NCBI RefSeq assembly: GCF_003265705.1
Contig: NW_020312817.1
Location: forward strand, 50,939,504 to 51,003,503
Source of the DNA: Callorhinus ursinus
Taxonomy: Eukaryota > Chordata > Mammalia > Carnivora > Otariidae
Direction: 5' to 3'
DNA: 64,000 nt
Part shown: one piece after another, positions 24,938-35,875 of the stretch
Layout: the number at the start of each line of letters is the position of its first letter
Position numbering within the stretch: the first letter of the stretch is position 1
Notes under the pieces: generated by a model
What the model was told of the DNA's origin: nothing
What the model saw: only the letters and a program-made list of their open reading frames with translations
Databases searched by the model: none
Position numbers and translations under genes: made by a program

Positions 24938-25057
24938 TTGGGGTGCCTGGCTGGCTCAATCAGTAGAGCATGTGACTCTTGATCTAGGGGTTGTGAGTTC
25001 AAGCCCCACGTTGGGCATAGAGCCTACTAAAAATTAAATTAATTAAAAAAAAGAAAA
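24938..25057 (+). mobile_element. Old SINEC-type element
   Basis: Head TTGGGGTGCCTGGCTGGCTC, tRNA-like body with an intact-looking B box (GTTCAAGCCCC) and an AT-rich tail AAATTAAATTAATTAAAAAAAAG. It has no CT-rich region, which marks an early subfamily. Confidence 0.88.
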
Positions 25058-25572
25058 AAAGTAAAGGTCAGTTTGAACCTGGGCATGATAACTTACACTA
25101 TAACTCTGTGTAAGCTCCTCTTATACCCACTAGGATTCTAATTCCCTAGGGCAACTTTGGTATCCTACTCACGGACATCGCGGTGGTTTCTGGCAGGCAG
25201 ATAGATGCTACCTAGGTGTTCGTTCGCTCAGAGATGAAACTGATGGAAATATCAATCAAGACCTGACCTGGGGGCTTTTACTTGAGTTGGAGAATATTGG
25301 GAGGGATTGTGCAATTGGAGGTGAAGTTCATTCCTTTCCACCTCCCATCTGACCGCCCCTCCCTCACCCCCTGCCCCCAGACCCATTCCAGTCCAAAGAT
25401 AATGAACAAATCCCATTTGCCGCATCGCCTATGTTTACAGCAGTCTCCACTGCGCATGTGTGTGGATGTGTGTTCTGTGTCACCAACTGCATGTTTGGAT
25501 GCATTTGTGTCCGTAGATGTGTCTCTCTTGCCAGAGAAGAGTGCCTTTCTACAGCCTGTGAATCTTAAGAGC

Positions 25573-25672
25573 NNNNNNNNNNNNNNNNNNNNNNNNNNNN
25601 NNNNNNNNNNNNNNNNNNNNNNNNNNNNNNNNNNNNNNNNNNNNNNNNNNNNNNNNNNNNNNNNNNNNNNNN
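25573..25672. other. Assembly gap of exactly 100 N
   Basis: One hundred N bases, the usual placeholder for a gap of unknown size. A run of 15 C follows directly, so homopolymer or GC-rich sequence probably broke the assembly. An open frame spanning the gap is an artefact. Confidence 0.99.
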
Positions 25673-25687
25673 CCCCCCCCCCCCCCC
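25673..25687 (+). repeat. C homopolymer (15 nt) at gap edge
   Basis: Fifteen consecutive C start immediately after the N run. Its true length may be greater, because the left part may lie in the gap. Confidence 0.97.
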
Positions 25688-25864
25688 GCAAACAGAGTAG
25701 GCTAAAGGACAGCCAGCCTGGAAGCAGGGTGCCTGCACAGAGGCTAAAGGTGAAAAACCATGCTTTTTCCATTGTTAGTTGTTTCTGTTCTTTTTTTCTA
25801 TAATGACTTGGTCTAGACAGACTGTTGGGATGAAAGGGGCAGGGAATAAGGATAATACTTGGAA

Positions 25865-26110
25865 AGGAACAACAGTAATGACTAAGATTTGAGTGCTTAT
25901 TTGTCAGATACTGTTCTAATAAACACTTTACATGAATTATTATCATTTTTCTTTACAACAACTTGAGATTGTGCTGTGTATTATCCCCATTTTACAAATG
26001 AGGAAACAAAAGGAAAGAGAGGTCATAGTATTTACTTGCCCAAGGCCACATAGCTAATTAGTGGCAGAGCGAGGGTTTTGAACCTAGGCAGCTATACTTC
26101 AGAGCACATG
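25865..26110 (-). mobile_element. MIR SINE, nearly full length
   Basis: On the plus strand the full reversed MIR order is present: 'gatttgagtgcttatttgtc', 'actgttctaataaacacttt', 'acatgaattattatc', 'ttatccccattttacaaatg', 'aggaaac', 'acttgcccaaggccacatag', 'agtggcagagc' and 'tgaacctaggcagctatac'. This is one of the best-preserved ancient repeats in the window. Confidence 0.88.
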
Positions 26111-26111
26111 A

Positions 26112-26600
26112 TTAAAAATTTTTTTGAAGTAATTTCAGATTTAAAGAAAAGTTGTGGTGCAAACCAGTCCATATACGCCTTATCCAGAGTGCCCAAATGT
26201 TAACATTATACTGTTTGTGCTTCATCCTTCTCTCTCTACATATAATTACATACACATATTGTTTTTTCAGTTGGTTTTAGAGTTAGCTGCAGATATAATG
26301 TCCCCTATAAAAAATGCATTCTCTTTATAATCACATTATCAAAATTAGGAAATTAATATTCATATTATCCGATTTATAAACCTTATTCAAATTTTATAAA
26401 AGAAAAAACAACTTGTTTGGCTCAGGATCCAGTCCCGGATCATGTGTTCTGAGTTTGTGCTCCTAACTGACTGAGCCACCCATGTGCCCCTCTGAGTTTG
26501 TGCTTTTCATCTCCCTTCTCTGCAGGTATCACCTGGGCTGGTACTCTGGCCACTACTATCAGAGTCATTGTCTTCAGCTAAACATTGGTTATATTTTATT
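26112..26600 (-). mobile_element. Ancient L1M 3'UTR, decayed
   Basis: Typical reversed L1M 3'UTR phrases are 'gtaatttcagatttaaagaa', 'cagagtgcccaaatgttaac', 'aaattaggaaattaatattc', 'ctcaggatccagtcccgg' and later 'tgtgcttttcatc'. A 29-bp SINE-like insert with flanking direct repeats interrupts it at 26462-26490. Confidence 0.72.
26462..26490 (-). mobile_element. 29-bp SINEC head fragment between perfect 14-bp direct repeats
   Basis: On the minus strand these 29 bases match only the first part of a SINEC (GGGGCACATGGGTGGCTCAG and nine more). TCTGAGTTTGTGCT is repeated perfectly at 26448-26461 and 26491-26504, exactly abutting the fragment. No poly(A) tail or SINE body is present, which is unusual: truncation normally removes the 5' part of a retroposed copy. 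Confidence 0.8.
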
Positions 26601-26924
26601 TTTCTTTTGAAATCCTCTGTTGCCGTGTCTATCAGCTTCAATGATTTAATAATTTCAAGGTTCCTTTTTTCTTTCCTTTTTAGGAATTTTTCTCCAGTTA
26701 TAAATGTACACTTTTTCTGTCACTTCCTTCCAATTCATTTTACAGTACCATCAGTAGAGTCCCATGAAATTACCAATTTTTTAGTGTTAGAAAAGTGTTA
26801 TTCTTTCTCCCAAACTTCCTTTCTTCTCTCACTGAAAATACACTTTCAAAAACATAATCTTGACAGATTGCGACTAAGAAGCCCCTGGTTCCTTTTTTAC
26901 CTTAAAGGATTTTTTTTTTTTTTT

Positions 26925-27085
26925 TTAGAACTGGAGTTCTTAATTGTGGCCCAGGATCTCTAGGTCTAAGAGGTCCATTAACCCTCCGAAATTAAATGCA
27001 ATATTATGCGTATTTGCGTATATTTCTGGAGAGAGAGTCCACACCTTTCATTAGGGTTTCAAGGTTCATAGCCCAGAATAATTTT
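26925..27085. mobile_element. hAT (Charlie)-type DNA transposon remnant, probable
   Basis: The phrases 'agttcttaattgtggcccag', 'tatttctggagagagagtcc', 'cctttcattagggtttc' and 'ggttcatagccc' resemble old hAT non-autonomous elements. I cannot name the family. A SINE inserted at the right edge. Confidence 0.45.
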
Positions 27086-27102
27086 AAGAATTACTCAGTT
27101 TG

Positions 27103-27301
27103 GGGCGCCAGGGTGGCTCAGTTGGTTAAGCGACTGCCTTCAGCTCAGGTCATGATCCTGGAGTCCCGGGATCGAGTCCCGCATCGGGCTCCCTGCTCAG
27201 CGGGGAGCCTGCTTCTCCCTCTGACCCTCCCCCCTCTCATGTACTCTCTCTCTCTCATTCTCACTCTCTCAAAATAAATAAATAAATCTTTAAAAAAAAA
27301 A
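27103..27301 (+). mobile_element. SINEC of a distinct subfamily, 17-bp TSD
   Basis: Carries a variant set shared with the copy at 37776: 'gcgactgccttcagctcag', 'gatcctggagtcccgggatc' and 'ctgaccctcccccctctcatg' replace the usual bases. The TSD AAGAATTACTCAGTTTG is perfect at 27086-27102 and 27302-27318. Confidence 0.96.
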
Positions 27302-27319
27302 AAGAATTACTCAGTTTGT

Positions 27320-30300
27320 TAACTTCTAGAGGGGAGGGATTGCATCTTGAAGTATTTTTGCGTGTGTCTTATATGAAATCCTAGTAGGCAGTAAAACAGT
27401 AGGTCCAAGCAAATTTTAATCAAATGCACTTATTGAAAATTTCCATTGCACACCCATCTGATGTACGCACATGTTAAGTATATCTGTGTTCCTAATTTAA
27501 ATAGACTGCTCTCGTGTATGTTTTAGCTATTAGTCTGCTTCAGTTCCTTAATAAGCAACCCTATCTCCTGCCCACTGCCATCTCCTTCAGGGAACCAGTG
27601 CCAGTCCAGCCAAGCTGTTTCACCGCTGGGCAGTGGAATCAGATCAGACGCTCGTGGCAGCAGCATATATAGCCACTGAAACAGGAATTGGTAATCGTGT
27701 TACAAATGTTCAGCAAGCCACATTTCATGACCAGCTTTGCAAGAAAAAGTTGAAAGTGTGAACAGCTGTTGGTATATTGCATTTGCATTTCTGAAATTTC
27801 AAGTGAAGATAAAACATTAGCAGCTGTGATAGATTCCTGCATTTGACCTAGTGCCTCAGGGTATGCAATACATTGATGTCGTCAGGCTGTCAGGGTCCTG
27901 GTGAGAACTGTGGGGAGAGGGAGAATCTGAGATGAAAATGGGTTTGTTATTCTTTTAGGTTTTTGCTCTTTTTGTTTGTTTGTTTAATCCAGATAGTTCT
28001 CCTGGAATCTAGTAATTCCCATAGTCAGTAAAAGAGCTTTTGATATAGGAATTCCAATGGTTGATTGTGCTTATTAGACTATGGATGCCTTAAAAAACAA
28101 TAAAAGTAGTTATCTCTGTCATGGATGGCCCACCTTTTTATTTTGTCTATCCTGAATTGTATGCCTTTATAAGATTTTAATTCTGCCTTTGAATGTGTTT
28201 GGGTTTCCTCCTCTGTCTTCACTTAAGGCACTGTTGAACTCTTTTATGGGATCCAAATGCTTGAGGGCAGAATTAAAGTTTATTGATGAAATTGTTTTAA
28301 GCCCACTTCTCATAATATTTATTAATAAATTATATTTTCTCTCTCCTCTAGGAGTTAAGAAGTAAACTGTCAAGGAATATACCACTGTGACTTTTGGGCC
28401 CACTGGAACTCAGCTATAATGCTTTGGAGAGGGTCCAGATAAAAGTATTAAATAGTATTAAAAGTGTGAAGAGTAGACTTGAAGGTGTTGAGTGCCTGAA
28501 GCTATAGAAGAAAGCGTTAGGGAGGGACTGGAAAGGATCAGTCTGCGGCATTTTGAGCAACTATTTCTTTTAAGTATTAAGGTACTTAGTTACTTTTTAT
28601 TGTTGTGCACTCATTCCCTCCACCCTGTGGAGCTGCAGGAAGGAAGGTCTAGGATTTATGCTCCGACAGCTGAGAATCATGTTAGAGATTAGGTTTTGTA
28701 TAGATTCTGAAACACTGAAAAATATTCCAAGAGTTAGTAGGTTTTTGGTCTATTGATCTTAATAAGAAAGGTAAATTAATATTTTGTCTAGAATGTTTTT
28801 ATTTTGGAAGGCCCTTAAAGACCTTTGAGTCCAAGGTTCTGTATATTAGTTCCACATTCTGGTACCAAGACTTGGTGGAACTTATTACAAGAATCATGTC
28901 ATTTGAGTTTTTTTGTTTGTGGCTCATTTGGGTCCAGAGTATCACTGTGCTGTTTCATAAGGTAGGTTAACCCAGAACTTCTTGGTTTTGGGTTTTTAAA
29001 ATTTTTTTATTTTTTTAATCAATTCCTTGCTTGTTTGAGAACCAGAACAGTTATGAGTCAGTGGTGGTATCTTCTTCAGCTGCCTAGGGGCAGGAAGATA
29101 CTGTGATCGGAGTCATTTCTCAAGAATACAATTGACATCTGATTAGATAGGCAAAATTTTTTCCTGCCATCTTTTAGCTAGGGCTATTGCCTCAACTTTG
29201 GAAATAGCATTTGGTGGTTCCCCCTCTCAACCGCTAGACCCGTTAATCTTATTGAAGACTTCGGATTTTATATGCAGTCTGTGCAGGTAGCCAGATGCCA
29301 TATGCTGTTAATTTCTGATTCCATGAAGGCCAGATCATACAGCTGGAAATGATTGAAAGGAAAAGCATGTTCTTTTGTTTAACAAGACAAAGCCTATTGT
29401 GTACTCTGCTTCTGATGCTTAAAAGATGTATTTTTTTTTTCTTACAGCATAGTATGTAGGGCTAAAAGTTTTGAACTCTTCACTTCAGAAATTACTTTTC
29501 CAGACAAAAGAGCAAAACAATGTTTATTTAAATTGTTCTCTGGAACATGACTGATAGTGTTTACAACATTTCTATGACATTTTGATCCAGTGGGGAGTAC
29601 TTGGAGAGGTACTTAAAGTGCTTTTCACTAAATCAGATGCTCTGTAGTGTTTGAACCTTTTAAAAAAAATCATTTGAAAGGTTGAGTTGAGAGACAGAAA
29701 ATGGTCAGGGCATTCTCTAAAGACTAAGAATGACTTATCATAAGCAAAACTGAGTTTCTTCCCCCGCTCAAAAATTGAAAAACTACATTTCTAACTAAAA
29801 TATGATGCACCCATGTTGGTTCAGAGCTTTGTCTGATCCTGTCAGCTCTTTCATAAGGGCTGTTCTTCAGAATCTACCTTCTATTCCATGAGGATTTTTT
29901 TTGGAAAAAGCCTTTGAGGGGTGTGTGTGTGTATTTTGTTTGTGGTTTTTTGTTTGATTTTTTTGGTTTTTTAAATTCTATGGAGGAAGCAAAAGCTTGA
30001 TTTGGGTATAGTGGACATATTAATAGAACATAGAGGAAAGCATCGTATAAATGTCTTATTGAGCCAAAGATAGAGTATATGTAAAAGAATTTGTGTTTTG
30101 TGTATTGTTTTTCTAATGCTGATGTATGACATGCAAGTTTAAGACATTTAGCTGCTTGAAACTGCCTAAGGGAATCTTATGAGCCATAAAGATTCCACAA
30201 CATAAGTATTCAAGTAATTGGCTCAGTTTGAAGGGTCAGTTACTTACATAGAATCCCAGCTTCTAATGGCAGATTTTTTTTAGGAGATTCTGTTCAATGA

Positions 30301-30657
30301 CATCAGACTAATAGAATGTTTAAATGCTGTCTTTAAACTGGGAGAGATCTTGTTCAGCTTTTTTATGTCTTTTTTGAAAATAAGCTGCAGAAAATTTGCA
30401 TTTTAGAATTTCAGATATGAAAGTCAGTACAAAATTCAAAGAACCAGTTAGTGATATGCCCTGAATACATAGCATTTATCAATAACTCTCCTCTCCTCTA
30501 GATTGTACTGTTTTGGGTGCATACCTGTATCATGGTGAAGCAAGATATTTTAGTTGTGCTTGTTTTGAGTGGTAGGTAAAACACGTCATCTTGATTTTGT
30601 AGAAGGGATATATGGCTGAGGTCCATATTATCCTACAGATAGGAAAGCAATATGTTT
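27320..30657. other. Long repeat-poor stretch
   Basis: I recognise no interspersed repeat over 3.3 kb, which is unusual for this window. The part at 27540-27930 is compositionally complex and includes an octamer-like ATTTGCAT at about 27780. Without comparison to other species this is only a candidate regulatory region. No exon with convincing splice sites and open frame was seen. Confidence 0.35.
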
Positions 30658-30671
30658 AAGAAGCATTCAAG

Positions 30672-30806
30672 GGGCACCTGGGTGGCTCAGATGGTTAAGC
30701 GTCTGCCTTCGGCTCGGGTCGTGGTCCCAGGGTCCTGGGATCGAGCCCCGTGTCTGGCTCCTGGCTCAGCGGGGAGCCTGCTTCTCCCTCTGCCTCTCCC
30801 CCTGCT

Positions 30807-30848
<42 letters not shown>

Positions 30849-30890
30849 GTATCTCTGTGTCTCGAATGAATAAATAAAATCTTAAAAAAA
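30672..30890 (+). mobile_element. SINEC, full length, 14-bp TSD, expanded CT tract
   Basis: Head GGGCACCTGGGTGGCTCAG, body, then an expanded (CT)n tract at about 30808-30847, 'ctgtatctctgtgtctcg' and the A-rich tail. The TSD AAGAAGCATTCAAG is perfect at 30658-30671 and 30891-30904. Confidence 0.96.
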
Positions 30891-31459
30891 AAGAAGCATT
30901 CAAGCATCATCATCATTATTAAACACATTTATGTTGTACATGAAAGGTATATGAATCATTTTATTGGATAGATATAAGTAGTGGAAATATATGCATCTTG
31001 TATAGTGTGTACAAAAGTGTGAAAAGTAAGTGAAGAGCATTGAAAATTGAGATAGCACTGGTTCCAAGACCATTAATCAACAAAATACTTCATGTAAGAG
31101 ATGAAACTCTGGATTTGAAAGAATATTGAAAGGTAGGGAGCTTGATCATCTATAAAAGACAGGACTTTCTTAAATCATAGAGCAAGACCTGAGAGAAATC
31201 TCAGAAGGATTGTGCCATTGAAGGGGGATTGTGAATATACATGATTGGCAGAGGTGGAAAGGACTGAACTGGGGAGATAGGGAAGTGGTGTATCTAGGAT
31301 TTCTTAATACAAGTCAGTGAAATAAATCATAGATTCATAAAATTAAGATGCTAAAGGAAATCTTTAAAATCATACAATCTAACTTTTCTGCCAATGCAGA
31401 AGTCCTTCTTCAGTAGTACTTCTAGCTGAAAGGAAGTTTTAAATATTAAAAAAAAAACC

Positions 31460-31660
31460 CTTTTGGTTTCAGTCAGTAAATATTTATTAAGTATCTACTG
31501 TGCATCAGACAGTGTACTATTAATGCTGTAGACACAGGTGTGAAGGAAATAGATCTAGTCTTTCTGCTCATGGGTTTTACTATCTAGTTGGGGGTTGATG
31601 GTAGAGAAAGAATAATCTTAAGGGATTTAAAAACTAAATACATGCTTATAATAGTGGTAA
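31460..31660 (-). mobile_element. L2 3' end, reversed
   Basis: Clear reversed L2 3'-end order on the plus strand: 'cagtaaatatttattaagta', 'ctactgtgcatcagacagtg', 'gctgtagacacaggtgtgaa' and 'gctcatgggttttactatct'. Confidence 0.75.
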
Positions 31661-31979
31661 GAATTCTTTTCTTTCCAGTGACAGAAACCTAAGTCTAATT
31701 ACCTTGTCCAAAAAAAGGGGGAATTTACTGCTGCACATAATTGAAAGCTCCAAGAATGGATCCACAGATGGATCTAATGTGCTAATTATATCTGCTTCTC
31801 TTTGTGATGATTTCATTCTTAAGAAGACCTTTTTCTACAGGGTGGCAAATGGCCATTAGCAACTCTAGGCTTATATAATACTAAACATTAGCCATATACT
31901 TCTCCAGATAACCTCAACAAAAGTTCAGGAAATGATTCAGTTTGGATCATATGCTCAACCCTGAGCCAAGAGGTAGACT

Positions 31980-32720
31980 GAGTGGATTGTAGGATAAAGA
32001 GAGATCAAGAATGTCTCTACAGGCTTTTGGTTTGAATAGCTGAGAGAATGGAATTGCTGTTTATCAAGATGGAGAAGAATGTGGATGGAGTAAGTTTTGG
32101 TGAGGGAGAAGGGGCTGGAAGAGGGAGTCAAAGTTAGATTTTGGGTATGTTCAGTGTGAGATGCCTATAAGACATCCAAGTAGCGATGTTGAGTAGGGTC
32201 TGTGGTTCAGGGGGGAGGTCTAAGCCATAATATAATTTTGAGACTCATCATTTAACTGGATGGAATCACCTGGAGAGTGAGTGTATTTAAAGAAGAAGTC
32301 CAAGGACTAAGCACAGGAACCTTCTCCCACATTGAGAAGATGAGGATTGGAGGTGTGGCCCAGCAAAACATACTAGGAATAGCATTCAATAATGAAGTAG
32401 GAGAACAGATGAGAGAGGTGTTCTCAGTTCTTCCATAGTGAGGACAGTTTTTAGTATGATGGGGAGAGGAAGTTCCTGAAAAAAAAAGATTGTTAGGCAA
32501 GTAATAGTATCTTATCACAGAGGGACTTGAGTGCCATTTTTCTGTCAGCCCTAATAAATGCTTATGGACAGCAGAAGGGCATGACCAGGTTTTGTGTTTT
32601 AGGAACGTTTACCGGTAAGCAGTGTGATGACCAGATTAAACAAAAAGGGATCTAATTGAGAGACTATTGCAGAATTTCAGGGGAGAGATGAAATAGTTTA
32701 ATCTACTGGTACAACCTTGT
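31980..32720 (+). mobile_element. Ancient mammalian repeat, unnamed, in two parts
   Basis: The part at 31990-32400 includes 'gatgcctataagacatccaa', 'tcaggggggaggtctaagcc' and 'tccaaggactaagcac', phrases that recur in an old mammal-wide repeat. The part at 32560-32720 has 'gggcatgaccaggttttgtg' and 'gagactattgcagaatttc', which I remember as lying upstream of the first part in that repeat. Either there are two copies or the element was rearranged. The family name needs a library search. Confidence 0.45.
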
Positions 32721-33250
32721 CTGATCTAACACTGTCTTCTTATAAGGAATGTTTTGTTATGCCCCCCCTTAACAATCCTGAACTAAAATTCATGGATAAT
32801 ATAATCTACTTACATGTAAAATTCAGAAACTAATATAATACCCTAATTGTAGTAATAAGAAGTAAAAGAAATTTATAATAAAATATTATCATAACATAAA
32901 AATTATGATAGAATATGTTGACTTGTATAGTATTGTTACTACAGCCTATTCAGGTGTGCATGAGCGAATGTGAAGCAGACACCGTTTAAGACCAGTGCTG
33001 TAACGATGTAATTCCAAGAGCTGTGGGCCCAGAAAATAGAACTGAGCCTATGTCTTTTAAAATAGTTTATTAAGCAGCTTTCCCCAGTGCGGCTTCTACC
33101 AGACATTTCCCCATTTGATCTCTTCTCTCACTCCAACCTTGAGGAACCAATGAGTAGTTGGGAACTGAGTATTTATACAGTGGGGAGTAAGAGGTGTTAC
33201 TGTGGTGGATCCTGGCCATCTCTCTGTGAGGAAATCTTTGCTTCAGGGAT

Positions 33251-33408
33251 GGGGGAAAACAGTATGAAGGTTCCTCAAAAAGTTAAAAATAGAGAACTAA
33301 CCTCCAGTAATTGCACTACTAGGTATTTACCCAAAGGATACAAAAGTACTGATTTGAAGGGATACATGCACACTGATGTTTATAGCAGCATTATCAACAA
33401 TAGCCAAA
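33251..33408 (+). mobile_element. Internal L1 ORF2 fragment, no 3' end
   Basis: Phrases 'ggaaaacagtatgaaggttc', 'ctcaaaaagttaaaaatag', 'ggtatttacccaaaggatac' and 'gtttatagcagcattatcaa' belong to the distal part of L1 ORF2 in sense orientation. It stops before 'ctgtggaaag', with no 3'UTR or poly(A). The antisense L1 at 34.2-35.2 kb contains the same segment in opposite orientation. Confidence 0.82.
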
Positions 33409-34244
33409 TAATTACGTATTCTATTTAAAAATACTTGAAGACATAATGGAATATATTGAAGGCATAATGAAAGAGTCAGGTACTTGTTTACTTTGTATAT
33501 TAGAGATGTAATACAGGCGCATACCAGTGTGTCGTATTTGCAATTTAAATATCATAAGCAGCATCACGATTGGTGCTTAATTTTCTCAATTAGCAAACGA
33601 CTGTTTGTTAAGTTCTGAACAAACCACAGAATGCAGTTTTCCCTCAATTTACATAGTCATTGTATTTTTGGAAGTTCAGTGTGTATTAATGCTGTGTAGA
33701 AGGAAGCTTTAAGTTATGGATTCAGAGTTTTTTGGCTTACATGGATGTGGACTGGAGCATCAGATGATTGAGAGTGATGTGGGACATTTCTTCCTTTTGT
33801 AGGACTATTCCACGCACGTCAGGATGTCTAATATTCCTGGCATTGCCCATTAACTGCCATTAGTGCCTGGCTACCTACCAGTTATTGTGATAACCAAACC
33901 TCCATGGTTTCTTAAATATCTCCTTTCCAACACACACAGACTACAGATCCCTAGTTTAAGGTATAATAGCACATTGATCTCTTTGTTTTTGGTGTTCCTC
34001 CTTTTCAAGAATTTTGAGGAGAAACCTATGGTGGATTATAGTGTCATTTTGGAACTTTTTATGGATCATCAGGAAATAATACTGTTTGGTGTATCTGTAA
34101 TTATATAGATGAAAATTTAAGTAGTTTGTGATCCCAGCCGTAATGATACATTTATTTTAATGTTAATTATTTTTTTGAGCTCTGAAGCATATAAATACAA
34201 TTTGATGAAAATAGTATCCACTTCCTTATAAATCAGACTCATTT

Positions 34245-35245
34245 TTCAAAATTTTTTTATTGTAATGTTAATCACCATACATTACATCATTAGTTTTTGA
34301 TGTAGTGTTCCATGATTCATTGTTTGTACATAACACCCAGTGCTCCATGCAGAACATGCCCTCTTTAATACCCATCACCAGGCTAACCCATCCCCCCACC
34401 CCCCTCCCCTCTAGAACCCTCAGTTTGTTTTTCAGAGTCCATTGTCTCTCATGGTTCGTCTCCCCCTCAGATTTACTCCCCTTCATTCTTCCCCTCCTGC
34501 TATCTTCTTTTTTTTTTTCTTAACATGTATTGCATTATTTGTTTCAGAGGTACAGATCTGTGATTCAATAGTCTTGCACAATTCACAACGCTCACCATAG
34601 CACATACCCTCCCCAATGTCTATCACCCAGCCACCCCCTCCCTCCCGCCCCCCACCACTCCAGCAACCCTCAGTTTGTTTCCTGAGATTAAGAATTCCTC
34701 ATATCAGTGAGGTCATATGATACATGTCTTTCTCTGATTGACTTATTTCACTCAGCATAACACCCTCCAGTTCCATCCATGTTGTTGCAAATGGCAAGAT
34801 CTCATTCCTTTTGATGGCGGCATAATATTCTATTGTGTATATATACCACATTTTCTTTATCCATTCATCTGTCGATGGACATCTTGGCTCTTTCCACAGT
34901 TTGGCTATTGTGGACATTGCTGCTATAAACACTGGGGTGCACGTACCCCTTCGGATCCCTACGTTTGTATCTTTGTGGTAAATACCCAGTAGTGCAATTG
35001 CTGGATCGGATGGTAGCTCTATTTTCAACTGTTTGAGGAACCTCCATACTGTTTTCCAGAGTGGCTGCACCAGCTTGCATTCCCACCAACAGTGTAGGAG
35101 GGTTCCCCTTTCTCCACATCCCTGTCAACATCTGTCGTTCCCTGACTTGTTAATTTTAGCCATTCTGACTGGTGTGAGGTGGTATCTCATTGAGGTTTTG
35201 ATTTGGATTTCCCTGATGCCGAGTGATGTTGAGCACTTTTTCATG
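34245..35245 (-). mobile_element. Carnivore L1, 5'-truncated 1-kb copy with 12-bp TSD
   Basis: On the minus strand this is the end of ORF2 plus the 3'UTR of a carnivore L1. The open frame at 34699-35070 contains recognisable L1 ORF2 C-terminal text such as STIAKLWKEPRCPSTDEWIK and IEYYAAIKRNEILPF. The upstream ORF2 part continues in another frame (34865-35131), so the coding region is frame-shifted. The 3'UTR is G-rich on the minus strand (34390-34660). The TSD TCAGACTCATTT is perfect at 34233-34244 and 35246-35257. No endonuclease or reverse-transcriptase core is included, so it cannot be active. Confidence 0.93.
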
Positions 35246-35678
35246 TCAGACTCATTTCTTTGACTTTGTTTTCCCCTTGTATTTTACAAAAACTTAAATG
35301 GCCTTTATTAGCTTAGATTACAGTTACGTTTTGGGTAAGGGAAGCTTGTAGTGAGCATCTCACTTGTTTCTTGGACATTGTGAGAATTTCTTGGCCACTT
35401 GCAGGGGCCAGAACTTTTGGCTGCTGTATTGTTCCTGGCGACTGTTGTTTTCCAAGATTTATAACTATTTTTCCATATTTGAATAATAAATGGCTTTTTT
35501 GTCTTTTTAAGAAAATTAATAGATTTTTTAAAAAATCAGTTTTAGGTTTACTCAGAATAGAGGCAACTACAGAAAATTCCCGTATACCCCTTCACTCTAT
35601 CTTGCATTAGTGTGGTTAATATTTTTACAATTGATGAGCCCAAACTGACACCTTATTATTAACTAAAGTCCATAGTTT

Positions 35679-35875
35679 GGGGCACCTGGGTGGCACAGTC
35701 AGTTAAGTATTTGACTCTTGGATTTCAGCTCAGGTCACGATCTCAGGGTCTTGAGATCAAGCCCCCTGTTGGACTCCGCATTCAGTGAGGAGTCTGCTTG
35801 AGATTCTCTTTCCCTCTTCCACAGCCCCTCCCACTTGTGCTCTCTCTCTCTCAGATAAGTAAATAAATCTTAAAA
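35679..35875 (+). mobile_element. Older SINEC subfamily in the L1M, near-perfect TSD
   Basis: Body variants 'gtatttgactcttggatttc' and 'gcttgagattctctttccc' mark an older subfamily. The TSD AAAGTCCATAGTTT at 35665-35678 is matched by AAAGTCCATAATTT at 35876-35889 (13 of 14). Confidence 0.95.

Noticed and set aside
24938..25057. tRNA gene candidate from the tRNA-like boxes
   Set aside because: The boxes belong to a SINE with an A-rich tail. No complete cloverleaf was seen. The same holds for every other tRNA-like segment here.
25278..25946. Longest open frame (222 codons, minus) and a 173-codon plus frame overlapping it
   Set aside because: Both run through the 100-N gap, so their length is artificial. 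The real parts show no domain.
34699..35131. Minus-strand open frames of 123 and 88 codons with clear protein similarity
   Set aside because: They are pieces of L1 ORF2 in different frames within a 5'-truncated L1 with a TSD, not a host gene.
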